A stretch of DNA of 64,000 nucleotides, taken from the NCBI RefSeq assembly GCF_026241105.1, contig NZ_JAPFFT010000004.1, positions 124,001 to 188,000 of the forward strand, given 5' to 3'. The stretch comes from Arthrobacter rhizophilus. Its GTDB lineage: Bacteria > Actinomycetota > Actinomycetes > Actinomycetales > Micrococcaceae. Below the pieces are notes generated by a model. That model was not told the origin of the DNA, ran no database searches, and saw nothing but the letters and a program-made list of their open reading frames with translations. Position 1 is the first letter of the stretch. Each line of letters opens with the position of its first letter. A program made the translations under genes and the position numbers. This document shows, piece by piece, positions 42,106-52,949 of the stretch.

Positions 42106-43456
42106 ACCGCTTCTTTCCGCTCCTCTTTGCCGCTGCATTCATAGCTGCTTTCGCTGCCGGCGGCAACCCTGCCGTCTCCATCTCCGGCTCTGCGACGGTC
42201 CCGCGCCAACGCGCCAGGCCCTTCATACCGTGGTAGACCACCAAGGCAGCTGCGGAACCCAGCGCGATGCCGGTGAACTTCAATTCGCCGATGGTCCAGG
42301 TGTAATCGGCAATCCCAATAATCAAAGCGACCGCGGCTGTGGTCAGGTTGATCGGGTTGGAGAAGTTGACCTTGTTCTGCACCCAGATTTTCACGCCCAG
42401 GACGCCGATCATCCCGTACAGCATGGTCGCGGCGCCGCCCAGAACGCCAGCGGGGACGGTGGCGATGAGTTCGCCGAACTTGGGCGAGAAACTCAGGAGG
42501 ATGGCGAAGGTCCCGGCAACCCAGTAGGCCGCCGTCGAGTAGACCTTCGTGGCTGCCATGACGCCGATGTTCTCGGCGTAGGTCGTGGTGCCGGAGCCGC
42601 CGCCGAATCCGGCGAGGACCGTCGCGACGCCGTCGGCCAGCAACGCGCGGCCGGAGACGTCGTCGAGGTTTCGTCCGGTCATCGCTGCCACGGACTTCAC
42701 GTGCCCCACATTCTCAGCCACAAGCACCAAGACAACCGGCACGAACAAGCCCACGACGCCGAGGTGGAACTCCGGCGTCTGGAAGTGTGGCAGGCCGATC
42801 CACGAGGCCGCGTCCATCTTGGAGTAGTCCACCTCGCCGCGCGCCATGGCGGTGAAGTAACCCACCACCACACCCACCAGGATGCTCAGGCGGCCCAGAA
42901 TGCCGCGGAAAAGGACGCTCACCAAGATGATCGTCACGAGCGTTACGAGTGCGGTGATCGGGGCTTTGTCGAAGTTCGCCTTCGCGGCGGGCGCAAGGTT
43001 CAGCCCGATCAGGGCAACGATCGCGCCCGTCACAATGGGCGGCATGGTCCGGTTGATCCATTCGGCGCCGAACTTCTGCACCACCGCACCGATAAGAGCG
43101 AGTACGACGCCGGCAAGCACCACTCCGCCCAGCGCACCGGGAACGCCGAACTGCTGCTGGGACGCCATGATGGGAGCGATGAAGGCAAAGCTCGAGCCAA
43201 GGTAGCTAGGTACGCGGCCCTTGGTGATGACCAGGAACAACAGGGTGCCGATGCCGGAAAAGAGCAGCGTGGTGGCCGGCGGCATGCCCGTGATGATGGG
43301 CACCAGGAAGGTGGCTCCGAACATCGCGACGACGTGCTGCATTCCGACGCCGATGGTCAACGGCCACGCGAGCCGCTCCTCAGGTGCCACCACATGTCCC
43401 GGCCGGATCGTCTTGCCGTTGCCGTGCAGCTTCCATTTGGTTCCGAGCATGCTCAT
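42104..43456 (-). CDS. uraA: Uracil/xanthine permease (NCS2 family, UraA-like)
   Basis: A 450-residue polytopic transporter with 12-14 helices. NCS2 landmarks are MFGATFLVPIITGMPPATTLLFSGIGTLLF, GLNLAP, ENVGHVKSVAAMTGRN and GFGGGSGTTTYAENIGVMAATKVYS. It imports uracil by proton symport. The ATG at 43456 (MSMLGTKWKLHGN) is chosen for GGAAGG nine bases ahead. A RutE-like reductase gene is divergent, which supports a pyrimidine-use context. Confidence 0.92.
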   Translation of the reverse strand: MSMLGTKWKLHGNGKTIRPGHVVAPEERLAWPLTIGVGMQHVVAMFGATFLVPIITGMPPATTLLFSGIGTLLFLVITKGRVPSYLGSSFAFIAPIMASQQQFGVPGALGGVVLAGVVLALIGAVVQKFGAEWINRTMPPIVTGAIVALIGLNLAPAAKANFDKAPITALVTLVTIILVSVLFRGILGRLSILVGVVVGYFTAMARGEVDYSKMDAASWIGLPHFQTPEFHLGVVGLFVPVVLVLVAENVGHVKSVAAMTGRNLDDVSGRALLADGVATVLAGFGGGSGTTTYAENIGVMAATKVYSTAAYWVAGTFAILLSFSPKFGELIATVPAGVLGGAATMLYGMIGVLGVKIWVQNKVNFSNPINLTTAAVALIIGIADYTWTIGELKFTGIALGSAAALVVYHGMKGLARWRGTVAEPEMETAGLPPAAKAAMNAAAKRSGKKR

Positions 43457-43644
43457 AGACGGGAGCCTTCCCTGAAAGTTGTGATTGTCCGGGTGCAACC
43501 TTACCGCCCGGACGGCCTGCCGATTCCGCTGTGTGGAACGTCACGTGGCTTCACGGGAAGAGGCGCGGCGAAGTTGAAGTTGCAACCATGGAAAGCATAA
43601 GCGCCCGGCCGTCGATGGCTGCGGGCACAGCGAAAGGTACGCGA

Positions 43645-44250
43645 ATGACAATCGCCCACGAAGAAGCAGTGATTGACGCCGCAGCAGTCGACGCCATCTT
43701 TGCCGAAGCCCGCACTGCCAACTCCTTTGCCGGTGAAGTCTCCGAGGACCAGGCCCAAGCCATTTACGAACTGACCAAGTTCGGCCCGACGGCGTTCAAC
43801 TCCCAGCCGCTGCGCGTCACCTACGTCCGTTCGGACGAGGCCCGCGCCAAGCTCGTCGAGACTCTTTCGCCGGGCAACAAGGCGAAGACGGCTTCTGCCC
43901 CACTGGTCGCCGTGCTCTCTTACGACACTGCCTGGCACCAGCAGTGGGACAAGTTCCTTCCCGTCTACGCCGCCCCGAAGGCCATGTACGACGCTGACCC
44001 CGAGTTCACCGCAACCACGGGCAACAACAACGCCCACTTGCAGGCCGGCTACTTCATCCTCGCCGTCCGCTCCCTCGGCTTCGCCGCCGGCCCGATGACC
44101 GGTGCCGACTTCGCCGCGATCGACGCCGAATTCTTCCCCACCGGGGACCAGAAGAGCTTCCTCGTGGTCAACATCGGCCAGCCGGGCCCGGACGCCTTCG
44201 GTGAAGCCAAGCCGAAGTTCGCGTACGAGGACGTCGTCCGCACCGTCTAA
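43645..44250 (+). CDS. Nitroreductase-family malonic semialdehyde reductase (RutE-like)
   Basis: A 201-residue flavin-dependent reductase. Family segments: TANSFAGEVSEDQAQAIYELTKFGPTAFNSQPLRVTYVRS, LSPGNKAKTASAPLVAVLSYD and GFAAGPMTGAD. In E. coli RutE reduces malonic semialdehyde formed from uracil. Here the gene is divergent from a uracil permease, which fits, although other rut genes are absent from the window. The start at 43645 follows GAAAGGTACGCGA; upstream in-frame codons lack coding character. Confidence 0.85.
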   Translation: MTIAHEEAVIDAAAVDAIFAEARTANSFAGEVSEDQAQAIYELTKFGPTAFNSQPLRVTYVRSDEARAKLVETLSPGNKAKTASAPLVAVLSYDTAWHQQWDKFLPVYAAPKAMYDADPEFTATTGNNNAHLQAGYFILAVRSLGFAAGPMTGADFAAIDAEFFPTGDQKSFLVVNIGQPGPDAFGEAKPKFAYEDVVRTV

Positions 44251-44294
44251 CGCCTACGCTCCATGTGACCCTCGCTCACTTTTGCAGGCTCTTC

Positions 44295-44332
44295 CGCCAA
44301 CGCTCGCTCACCACTGTGAGCGAGCGTTGGCG
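44295..44332. repeat. Perfect 17-bp hairpin after the RutE-like gene
   Basis: Left arm CGCCAACGCTCGCTCAC (44295-44311) and right arm 44316-44332 are perfect reverse complements with a CACT loop. Fragments of the arm recur nearby (CTCGCTCACTT at 44271, GTGACTGAGCG at 44381-44390), which suggests a larger, partly decayed palindrome. There is no T-run. Confidence 0.75.
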
Positions 44333-44437
44333 CTTAAGGCCGGATATGTGATGGAGGGTCGGTGGTTTTGTGCCGATAAGTGACTGAGCGTTTGCCTCGA
44401 CCGGCTCTCTCCCACCTGGCGGTGGCAAAATTTCCTT

Positions 44438-44938
44438 ATGCGGAACCTGATTCTGGTGGCGTTCGTCGAAGCGGTAACTGACGGGCTGGTCTTCCCGCGC
44501 AGTGACTGGCCGCTGCACATCACCTTGTTGAGGTTCGACGTCGCACCCTCCGATGGTGACGACGTCGCCGCCCGTCTCAGCGAGCTTGTTTCAGCGCCCG
44601 CGGTGGGTGCCCTCGGGGCGGAACTTACGGTGGGGCCCGACGCCGGATTCGGTCACCAAGGTTCCATCCCGGTCAGCCTGGTGGACCCCCATCCCATTTT
44701 GCAGGGCTTGCACGAGGAACTTTTCGACGCCATGGAGATCGTTGGCGGGCGCGCGTCAACCCCGCGCTACGTCCTGGACCACTACCGTCCGCACATTTCG
44801 CATCACGACGGCAAGCGCCCCAAGCCGGGTGACGCCGTCGTGCTCGACCAGATCGCGCTGGTGGACATGGCGCCGGAAGGCAACCACACGATCCGCAGGA
44901 TCCTGAAGCTGTGGCGCCTCCCGGCAGAGTCCAGCTAG
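44438..44938 (+). CDS. 2'-5' RNA ligase-family (2H phosphoesterase) protein
   Basis: A 166-residue 2H-superfamily protein. The paired catalytic motifs are HITLLRF (about 27-33) and HISHHDG (about 119-125), about 90 residues apart. Known members hydrolyse or join 2'-5' or cyclic phosphodiesters. The biological substrate is unknown. It is convergent with pgm, two bases away from its stop. Confidence 0.85.
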   Translation: MRNLILVAFVEAVTDGLVFPRSDWPLHITLLRFDVAPSDGDDVAARLSELVSAPAVGALGAELTVGPDAGFGHQGSIPVSLVDPHPILQGLHEELFDAMEIVGGRASTPRYVLDHYRPHISHHDGKRPKPGDAVVLDQIALVDMAPEGNHTIRRILKLWRLPAESS

Positions 44939-44940
44939 CG

Positions 44941-46605
44941 CTAGGAAATCACGCCGTCCACAAGAGCCTTGGCCTCTTCCTGGACCTGCTTGAGGTGTTC
45001 GGCGCCCTTGAAGGACTCGGCGTAGATCTTGTATACGTCCTCGGTTCCGGACGGGCGGGCCGCGAACCAGGCGTTCTCCGTGACCACCTTGAGCCCGCCG
45101 ATTGACGCGCCGTTGCCGGGGGCTTCGGTCAGTTTGGCGGTGATTTCCTCGCCCGCCAGCGTGGTGGCCGTAACGTCTGACGACGAGAGCTTGCCAAGTG
45201 CGGCCTTCTGCTCGCGCGTGGCGGCAGCGTCGATCCTGGCATAGACGGGTGAACCGAACTGGTCCGTGAGTCCCTTGTACAGCTGGGACGGCGACTTGCC
45301 TGTGACGGCCGTGATCTCCGATGCCAGGAGGGCCAGCAGGATGCCGTCCTTGTCGGTGGTCCAGACACTGCCGTCGCGCTTGTTGAACGAGGCGCCCGCG
45401 GATTCTTCGCCGCCGAAGGCACCCTCGCCGGAGAGCAGGCCCGGCACGAACCACTTGAAGCCCACCGGAACTTCCACGAGCTTGCGGCCCAGCCCTGCGG
45501 CCACGCGGTCAATGATGGAGGAGGACACCAGGGTCTTGCCGACCACGGACTGGGGGTTCCAGCCGGTCCGGTTGCGGTACAGGTAGTCGATCGCGACGGC
45601 GAGGTAGTGGTTCGGGTTCATCAAGCCGCCGTCTGGCGTCACGATGCCGTGGCGGTCGGCGTCGGCGTCGTTTCCGGTAGCGACGTCGAAGGCACCCGTG
45701 CCAGCCGAAGCGCTGTCCGACATGCGCTTGATGAGTGAGGCCATAGCCGACGGTGAAGAGCAATCCATACGGATCTTCCCGTCCCAGTCGAGGGTCATGA
45801 ATGCCCACTGCGGGTCAACGGTGGGGTTGACCACGGTGAGGTCCAGCTGGTGACGCTCGCCGATTTCACCCCAGTAGTCCACGGATGCGCCGCCCATGGG
45901 GTCTGCCCCGATGCGGACGCCGGCCTTCCGGATCGCGTCCAAGTCCAGGACGGCCGGGAGATCGTCCACGTAGCTGCTGAGGAAATCGAACTTGCCGGTG
46001 CCCTCCGCTTTGAGGGCGTCGTTCAGCGGAATCCGCTTGACGCCGCGCAGGCCGTTTTCCAGGAGTTCGTTGGCGCGGTTGGCGATCCAGCCTGTGGCAT
46101 CCGTGTCGGCGGGGCCGCCGTGCGGGGGGTTGTATTTGATTCCGCCGTCGGCAGGGGGGTTGTGGCTAGGGGTGACCACGATGCCGTCCGCCTGGGGCTG
46201 CCCCGGGCCGGCCTCATTGTTGTACTTCAGGATCGCGTGGCTGAGCGCCGGGGTGGGCGTGTAACCGTGCCGCGCGTCGATCAGGACGTTGACCCCGTTT
46301 GCGGCGAGGACTTCAAGGGCGGAATTCTGCGCTGGTTCGCTCAGCCCGTGGGTGTCCTTGGCCAAGAAGAGAGGGCCGGTGATGCCCTGGCCGGCCCGGT
46401 ATTCCACGATCGCCTGGGTGATGGCGAGGATGTGCCCTTCGTTGAACGAGGCCTTCAGGCTCGAACCCCGGTGTCCGGAAGTACCGAATGCGACACGCTG
46501 GGCGGGATCACTGAGATCCGGCGTCACGTCGTAGTACGCGTCAAGAAGAGCGGTGATGTCTACAAGGTCCTGGGGAAGGGCAACAGTGCCCGCACGGCTA
46601 GCCAT
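44941..46605 (-). CDS. pgm: Phosphoglucomutase (alpha-D-glucose phosphate-specific)
   Basis: A 554-residue mutase interconverting glucose 1- and 6-phosphate. [11 protein letters not shown] marks domain 1; the phosphoserine loop is VVTPSHNPP (about 145-153), the metal loop [11 protein letters not shown] (about 310) and the sugar loop [10 protein letters not shown]. The phosphate-binding C-terminal loop is [17 protein letters not shown]. It feeds glycogen, trehalose and nucleotide-sugar synthesis. Confidence 0.95.
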   Translation of the reverse strand: MASRAGTVALPQDLVDITALLDAYYDVTPDLSDPAQRVAFGTSGHRGSSLKASFNEGHILAITQAIVEYRAGQGITGPLFLAKDTHGLSEPAQNSALEVLAANGVNVLIDARHGYTPTPALSHAILKYNNEAGPGQPQADGIVVTPSHNPPADGGIKYNPPHGGPADTDATGWIANRANELLENGLRGVKRIPLNDALKAEGTGKFDFLSSYVDDLPAVLDLDAIRKAGVRIGADPMGGASVDYWGEIGERHQLDLTVVNPTVDPQWAFMTLDWDGKIRMDCSSPSAMASLIKRMSDSASAGTGAFDVATGNDADADRHGIVTPDGGLMNPNHYLAVAIDYLYRNRTGWNPQSVVGKTLVSSSIIDRVAAGLGRKLVEVPVGFKWFVPGLLSGEGAFGGEESAGASFNKRDGSVWTTDKDGILLALLASEITAVTGKSPSQLYKGLTDQFGSPVYARIDAAATREQKAALGKLSSSDVTATTLAGEEITAKLTEAPGNGASIGGLKVVTENAWFAARPSGTEDVYKIYAESFKGAEHLKQVQEEAKALVDGVIS

Positions 46606-46812
46606 TGACCCAGCATGCCAGACGGTCCGGTGCGCTAGAAGAGAAAACCCACTATTGCGGCGCCTATGACATCGTATTTCCGCTGCACTAACGAAGATTC
46701 ACCACCCGTTTACCGGAGTGCGGCACGGGGTTTGGGAGTTGGGGCGCCGGGAGCTTATGTGCGCCTTGGCTCGGCGGTAGGCTGGGCAGAAAGACTCATG
46801 AGGGGATTTTCC

Positions 46813-47397
46813 ATGACCGACCAGCCACCTAAACCCGAGGACGCCCCCCAGGGTGATGAACCGCCCAAGGGCTACGAACCGCCGTCGTTTGTGCCGCCGG
46901 CACCCCAAGCCAGCGAAAACCCGTACGGCGAGCAGCCGTTTGCCTCACCGGCTGCTCCGGGACCCTATGGCCAGCCCGAAACGCAGCCCCAGCCGCAGCA
47001 GCCGCAGGAACCGTACGGCCAGCCCCAAGGCGGTCCTGCCCACTTCGGGCAACCCGCCTATGGACAGCAACCGGCATACGGCCAGCCCGCATACGGACAG
47101 CCGGCCAGCCCCTACGGCCAGCCCGCCTACTACGGCATGCCCGTCGAGCCAAAGGGCCTGAGCATCGCCAGCATGTGCTGTGGCATCGCCGTCTTTGTGG
47201 GCTTTGGCTTCTTTGTCCTTCCGCAAGTTGCCGCCGTGATCCTCGGCCACATGGCCCTCAAGAGGGAGCCGGCGGGCAAAGGCATGGCCATCGCGGGCCT
47301 CGTGATGGGTTACCTGGGCATTGTCGGCGTGATCATCTTCTGGATCTTTATCGCGATTTTTGCCGCCACCGCTTCGCGTTACAACTACAACTACTAG
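46813..47397 (+). CDS. DUF4190-type membrane protein with Pro/Gln/Tyr repeat head
   Basis: A 194-residue protein. The first 118 residues are low-complexity, with repeated YGQP units (EQPF.., PYGQPE.., AYGQPAYGQPASPYGQPAYYG). Two transmembrane helices follow (about 125-147 and 165-187) around a short loop GHMALKREPAGKGMAIAGLVMGY, which is the DUF4190 signature. The function is unknown; the repeats suggest a flexible or phase-separating cytosolic region. The ATG at 46813 has AGGGGATTTTCC ahead. Confidence 0.82.
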   Translation: MTDQPPKPEDAPQGDEPPKGYEPPSFVPPAPQASENPYGEQPFASPAAPGPYGQPETQPQPQQPQEPYGQPQGGPAHFGQPAYGQQPAYGQPAYGQPASPYGQPAYYGMPVEPKGLSIASMCCGIAVFVGFGFFVLPQVAAVILGHMALKREPAGKGMAIAGLVMGYLGIVGVIIFWIFIAIFAATASRYNYNY

Positions 47398-47398
47398 C

Positions 47399-47474
47399 AA
47401 ACGACGACGGCGGCCGGCGCGCCTGGTGGGAATCCCGCCAAACGCTCCGGCCGCCGTCGTCGTTTGAGTTTCTT
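47399..47474. terminator. Bidirectional terminator between DUF4190 and peptide transporter genes
   Basis: The 19-base arms 47399-47417 and 47447-47465 (AAACGACGACGGCGGCCGG) are perfect reverse complements with an inner GGTGGGA/TCCCGCC pair. T-rich sequence follows on the right, and the arm begins AAA for the left direction. Both neighbouring genes converge on it. Confidence 0.85.
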
Positions 47475-47485
47475 TTGTTAAGGGA

Positions 47486-48955
<1,470 letters not shown>

Positions 48956-49013
48956 CTAATCCATGCTGACATTGGCTAAGCGCATTGTCACATTTTTTAG
49001 GTGCCTCAGGTAA

Positions 49014-50471
49014 CTATTCGGATGGGTGGAGTGCCGGTTTTTGGTGCCCTTCAAGCTGTGCTGCAAGCTGCAGGAGCAGGAGTTCGGATCCCGGTTTTCC
49101 AATGAGCTGGATGCCCATCGGAAGGCCCCCGCCGGACGTCGCTCCGGTCCAGTGCACGGGCAGCGTGATTGCCGGCAGCCCGCACACATTCACCATGGAG
49201 GACCAAGGCGCAAACTCGCATTGCTTGCGGTAGTCATCGTCCGCGTCGCCGGGCCAGTCCGGGGCCGGCCACTGCTCTCCACCGGGGTCCTTCCCGGTGA
49301 ACCAGCCCACGGGCCTTGGCGTCTGTGCCAGCGACGGCGTGAGCACGAGGTCCCACTGTGCGTACTGCACCACGGTGTCGTGAGTGAACTGCCGCAGGAA
49401 GCTGGTGGCCTCGTTGACTTTCGCAGCGCTCCGTTGTTGCGCTCGACGCCGGAAGGTCCGGGTCAGCGGGGTCAGCAAGGCTTCGCGCTGCGGCAGGATG
49501 CGGGCGCTCCCGACGCCGGCGGTCCAGGCAGCGGTGAACGCTTCCGGATAGCGGTTGTCGTAGCGGATCTCGGCGTCGAACACTGAATGGCCGGCATCCG
49601 TCAGCAATTTGATGCCCGTGTTGAGGGCATCAAAGGCCTCCTGCTCCGGGGTGAAGGGAAATGTGGTGGACCATGGGCTGTCCAGGCTCACGCCGATACG
49701 CAAAGCGGCCGGCACTTCCCCAAGGGCCCCAAGGTAACCCCGCTCTGGCTGGCTTTCTCGCGGAACCAGGGCGTCCATCATGAACGCGGCATCCGCTGCG
49801 GAACGCGCCAACGGCCCGGCAACCACCAAGCGTGCGGCGTCACCGGCGCTTTCGCCAGCGGGCACCAAGCCCCGGCCCGGCTTTAACCCCAGGAGGCCAC
49901 ATGCCGCAGCCGGAATACGTATGGAACCGCCGCCGTCGCTCCCGGGGGCGAAGGGAACCAAGCCAGCGGCAACCGCGGCAGCGCTCCCTCCCGATGATCC
50001 GCCAGAGCTGCGGCTCAATGCGTGTGGGTTGCGCGACGGCGGTGCGATGCGGTTTTCGCTGTAAGCCGTCAGTCCGAATTCCGGAACCTGAGTCTTGCCT
50101 AGTGAGATCGCGCCGGCGCCTTTGAGCGTAGCAGCGAGGGCTCCGTCCTCAGGAGCGGGTTTGCGGTCCAGCGCCGCACTGCCGTGGGTGGTCGCGACTC
50201 CAGCAACATCGGTGAGGTCCTTGAACGCCAGCGGTACCCCGTGCAGGAGCGGAAGTTCCGCTCCTGCACGGTGCCGGCGAACATACGCCGCGTCGGCCGC
50301 CCGGGCGTCTAGTATCGCTTGGTCCGCTGTCACCGTGACGAAGGCGCCCAGCGCGTGGTTGTGCTTTGCGATCCTCGCAAGGAAGTGTTCCGTTGCCTCA
50401 ACAGCGGACAGATGGCCCGTTGCCAGGGCTTCCCGCAACGCCACAGTGCTGAGTTCGTGGATCTCACCCAA
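49014..50471 (-). CDS. Amidase (amidase-signature family)
   Basis: A 485-residue amidase-signature hydrolase. The Ser-cisSer-Lys triad is readable: Lys in GVPLAFKDLTDVAG (about 76), cis-Ser in RSSGGSSGGSAAAVAAGLVPF and nucleophilic Ser in GSDGGGSIRIPAAACGLLGLKP (about 175). The start is inferred as TTG at 50471 (MGEIHELSTVALREAL), which overlaps the S51 peptidase stop by eight bases. The substrate is unknown. Confidence 0.88.
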   Translation of the reverse strand: MGEIHELSTVALREALATGHLSAVEATEHFLARIAKHNHALGAFVTVTADQAILDARAADAAYVRRHRAGAELPLLHGVPLAFKDLTDVAGVATTHGSAALDRKPAPEDGALAATLKGAGAISLGKTQVPEFGLTAYSENRIAPPSRNPHALSRSSGGSSGGSAAAVAAGLVPFAPGSDGGGSIRIPAAACGLLGLKPGRGLVPAGESAGDAARLVVAGPLARSAADAAFMMDALVPRESQPERGYLGALGEVPAALRIGVSLDSPWSTTFPFTPEQEAFDALNTGIKLLTDAGHSVFDAEIRYDNRYPEAFTAAWTAGVGSARILPQREALLTPLTRTFRRRAQQRSAAKVNEATSFLRQFTHDTVVQYAQWDLVLTPSLAQTPRPVGWFTGKDPGGEQWPAPDWPGDADDDYRKQCEFAPWSSMVNVCGLPAITLPVHWTGATSGGGLPMGIQLIGKPGSELLLLQLAAQLEGHQKPALHPSE

Positions 50472-51207
50472 GGAAACGGGATTCCAAGCGCTCTTCAACG
50501 GCCACAGGGTTGGCGGAATCCCCGGCCGCCGCGGTGACCCGATACGCGGCCTTACCCTTGACTTCCGCAACCACGTCCACAAGTTCCGTGCCCCGGTAGA
50601 CGAGCCCGACGCCGTCGTCGGTGCAGTGCGTTTCCCCCAGCACCCCTCCGGCAACAAGGCGATGGACCAGCGGCCGCCGGCCCGGCTCGGAGTCATAGTG
50701 GACGCCGTTGGCGAAAGGAAGGAAGCCGAGCCCATTGGTCACGGCACGCAGTTCAGGGCCGTAGGAATCCGTGGTGCCACCCTGGAACCAGCAAATCGAG
50801 CCTGCTGACACACCGGCCAGGACCACTCCCTGTTCCCAGACGCGCCTCAGAATGCTGTCCAGTCCATGTGCACGCCATACGGCCAGCAGATTTACTACCG
50901 AACCGCCGTTGACCCACACCACGTCCTGTTCCAAAAGGTAGGCCTCGGGGTCGCTGTAATTGGGCATCGTGAACAGGTTCAAGTGGCTGAAGTCGAAACC
51001 GGAAACCCGGGCGGCCTGGTCCAATTCCGCGGCGAACCAACGCTGGTCTCCGGATGCCGTACCGATATGCGCCACTCGCGGGGCTCGCCCGCTTACGCCG
51101 GAGAGTTCGACCGCGTGGTGCATCAGGAGATCGAACTCCATCCGTGTGCGATGACCGGACTTGTACCCGCCGGACGTGGCAAGGATGGTGGGCTCGCCGG
51201 TGGGCAA
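50464..51207 (-). CDS. Peptidase S51-family protein (dipeptidase E-like)
   Basis: A 247-residue class-I-glutaminase-like-fold peptidase. The nucleophilic Ser lies in LAGVSAGSICWFQGGTTDS (about 130-148). VVWVNGGSVVNLLAVWR and FLPFANGVHYDSE are family blocks; the latter supplies the catalytic His. The TTG at 51207 is chosen because GAGGAGGAGG lies just upstream. It probably cleaves Asp-containing dipeptides (family inference). It is coupled to the amidase gene by an 8-base overlap. Confidence 0.85.
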   Translation of the reverse strand: MPTGEPTILATSGGYKSGHRTRMEFDLLMHHAVELSGVSGRAPRVAHIGTASGDQRWFAAELDQAARVSGFDFSHLNLFTMPNYSDPEAYLLEQDVVWVNGGSVVNLLAVWRAHGLDSILRRVWEQGVVLAGVSAGSICWFQGGTTDSYGPELRAVTNGLGFLPFANGVHYDSEPGRRPLVHRLVAGGVLGETHCTDDGVGLVYRGTELVDVVAEVKGKAAYRVTAAAGDSANPVAVEERLESRFLG

Positions 51208-51291
51208 GTGGCCTCCTCCTCGTCTTGCGTGGTCGCGGTGCTTGCAACGGTAGGCTTGATTGTAGATCTGAATCAACTGGAGGGAACTCAC

Positions 51292-51618
51292 GTGAGCGAT
51301 TTCGACACTGTGCCTGTCGGCGATGTTCCGGCCGACGCGAAAATCTTGGATGTCCGCGAGGACTACGAATGGGTGGCAGGCCACGCTGAAGGTGCCCTTC
51401 ACATTCCGCTTGACCAGATCCCGGCACGGCTTGACGAGCTTGATCCCGACGATGACCTCTTTGTCATCTGCCGCACGGGCGGGCGGTCCTACCGGGCCGT
51501 TCAGTGGCTAGTGGGGCAGGGCTACACGGCCACGAACATCGCCGGTGGCATGGACATGTGGTTCGAGTCCGGCCGCCCCATGGTTTCGGAGAACGGCCTC
51601 AAGCCGGTCGTCCTCTAA
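51292..51618 (+). CDS. Rhodanese-domain protein
   Basis: A 108-residue single rhodanese domain. The active-site loop is CRTGGRS (about 65-71, catalytic Cys), preceded by ILDVREDYEWVAGHAEGALHIPLDQIPAR. It may carry persulfide sulfur. The start is the GTG after GGAGGGAACTCAC; in-frame codons upstream belong to the region of the divergent peptidase. pheA follows 30 bases later. Confidence 0.92.
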   Translation: MSDFDTVPVGDVPADAKILDVREDYEWVAGHAEGALHIPLDQIPARLDELDPDDDLFVICRTGGRSYRAVQWLVGQGYTATNIAGGMDMWFESGRPMVSENGLKPVVL

Positions 51619-51648
51619 CCGCGACGCATACCACTTAAGGAATATTTG

Positions 51649-52608
51649 ATGTCGGCATCCGCGCCCACCTACACCTTCCTCGGCCCGGAAGGTACGTTCA
51701 CCGAGGCGGCACTCCTGCAGGTCCCCGGAGCTGCCGAAGCCAACAGGGTGCCGTGCACCAATGTGAACACGGCCTTGGAGCGGGTTCGTCGAGGAGAGGC
51801 GGACGCGGCCATGGTTCCCATCGAGAACTCGGTGGAAGGCGGCGTAACAGCCACCCTGGATGCAATAGCCACCGGAACTGAACTTCGGATCATCAGCGAA
51901 GCCTTGGTGCCTATCACGTTCGTCCTGGTTGCCCGCCCCGGAGTGAAGATTTCGGATATCCGTCGGGTCTCCACCCACGGTCACGCGTGGGCCCAGTGCA
52001 GATTGTGGGTCGACGAAAATATCCCTAATGCGGAATACGTGCCGGGATCCTCGACGGCGGCTGCCGCCGTCGGGCTTCTCGAAGGCGACGTGCACTATGA
52101 CGCGGCCATCTGCGCCCCCCTGGTCGCCGCCGAACGGCCCGGCTTGAATGTCCTCGCCGAGAACATCGGCGACAACCCCGGCGCGGTCACCCGGTTCGTC
52201 CTGGTCAGCCGGCCCGGTGCCCTCCCCGAACGGACCGGCGCGGACAAGACCACAGTCGTCGTTCCACTCCCGGAAGACCGCCCTGGCGCCCTGATGGAGA
52301 TCCTGGACCAGTTTGCCACCCGCGGAGTCAACCTCAGCCGGATCGAGTCCCGGCCCACCGGACAGTACCTGGGACACTACTTTTTCAGCATCGACGCCGA
52401 CGGCCACGCCTCCGACGCCCGCATAGCCGATGCTTTGGCGGGCCTGCACCGGATCAGCCCGGCCACCCGGTTCCTGGGTTCCTACGCCCGGGCAGACGCT
52501 CAACAAACGTCGGTTGCGCCGCATACTTCCGACGCCGCTTTCGCGTCCGCGCATGCGTGGGTTCGCGGCATTCTGGGCGGGGAATCCGCTGCGCAAAGCG
52601 TTGGATAA
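51649..52608 (+). CDS. pheA: Prephenate dehydratase
   Basis: A 319-residue enzyme converting prephenate to phenylpyruvate for phenylalanine synthesis. The PDT domain (about 1-190) starts YTFLGPEGTFTEAAL and includes MVPIENSVEGGV and the AVTRFVLVSR motif. The ACT regulatory domain (about 205-285) has DRPGALMEILDQFATRGVNLSRIESRP, which binds phenylalanine for feedback inhibition. The ATG at 51649 is preferred over the TTG three bases upstream. Confidence 0.95.
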   Translation: MSASAPTYTFLGPEGTFTEAALLQVPGAAEANRVPCTNVNTALERVRRGEADAAMVPIENSVEGGVTATLDAIATGTELRIISEALVPITFVLVARPGVKISDIRRVSTHGHAWAQCRLWVDENIPNAEYVPGSSTAAAAVGLLEGDVHYDAAICAPLVAAERPGLNVLAENIGDNPGAVTRFVLVSRPGALPERTGADKTTVVVPLPEDRPGALMEILDQFATRGVNLSRIESRPTGQYLGHYFFSIDADGHASDARIADALAGLHRISPATRFLGSYARADAQQTSVAPHTSDAAFASAHAWVRGILGGESAAQSVG

Positions 52609-52703
52609 TTGACTCTTCAACCCCTATCGCGTGGATAAAACTGTGCGTATGCTTGCTTGATCCACAATTGATGGACGCATGCCCCTAACGGAGGGAGCGG
52701 GCC

Positions 52704-52922
52704 ATGTCGGGAAATAGCAATGACACCAGCGGCCAGGGAATGATCGTCAACCCGAAGCCCAAGGCGGACAATCAGGACTGGGACGGCGACGACGCCGACC
52801 GGGCCGATCGCTTGCGCTTTGAGGAAGAGCAGGCCATGATCCGCGAGCAATCGGAAGCGCGCGCAGCCGCCAAGGCCCTGGCGGAACACAAGGCAACGGA
52901 ATCGGCGAAGAACGCCAAATAG
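52704..52922 (+). CDS. Small acidic/Ala-rich hypothetical protein
   Basis: A 72-residue hydrophilic protein. Acidic first half (NQDWDGDDADRADRLRFEEEQ), then a probable helix rich in Ala, Glu and Lys (SEARAAAKALAEHKATESAKNAK). There is no recognised domain. The GGAGGGAGCGGGCC ribosome binding site directly before the ATG and the Arg/Ala codon use argue that it is real. Confidence 0.7.
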   Translation: MSGNSNDTSGQGMIVNPKPKADNQDWDGDDADRADRLRFEEEQAMIREQSEARAAAKALAEHKATESAKNAK

Positions 52923-52949
52923 CCTCTCGCCCTATTGCACACGCGCCAG

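Noticed and set aside
42230..43600. 456-codon plus-strand ORF across uraA
   Set aside because: Antisense shadow rich in His/Asp/Gly; uraA has clear NCS2 motifs.
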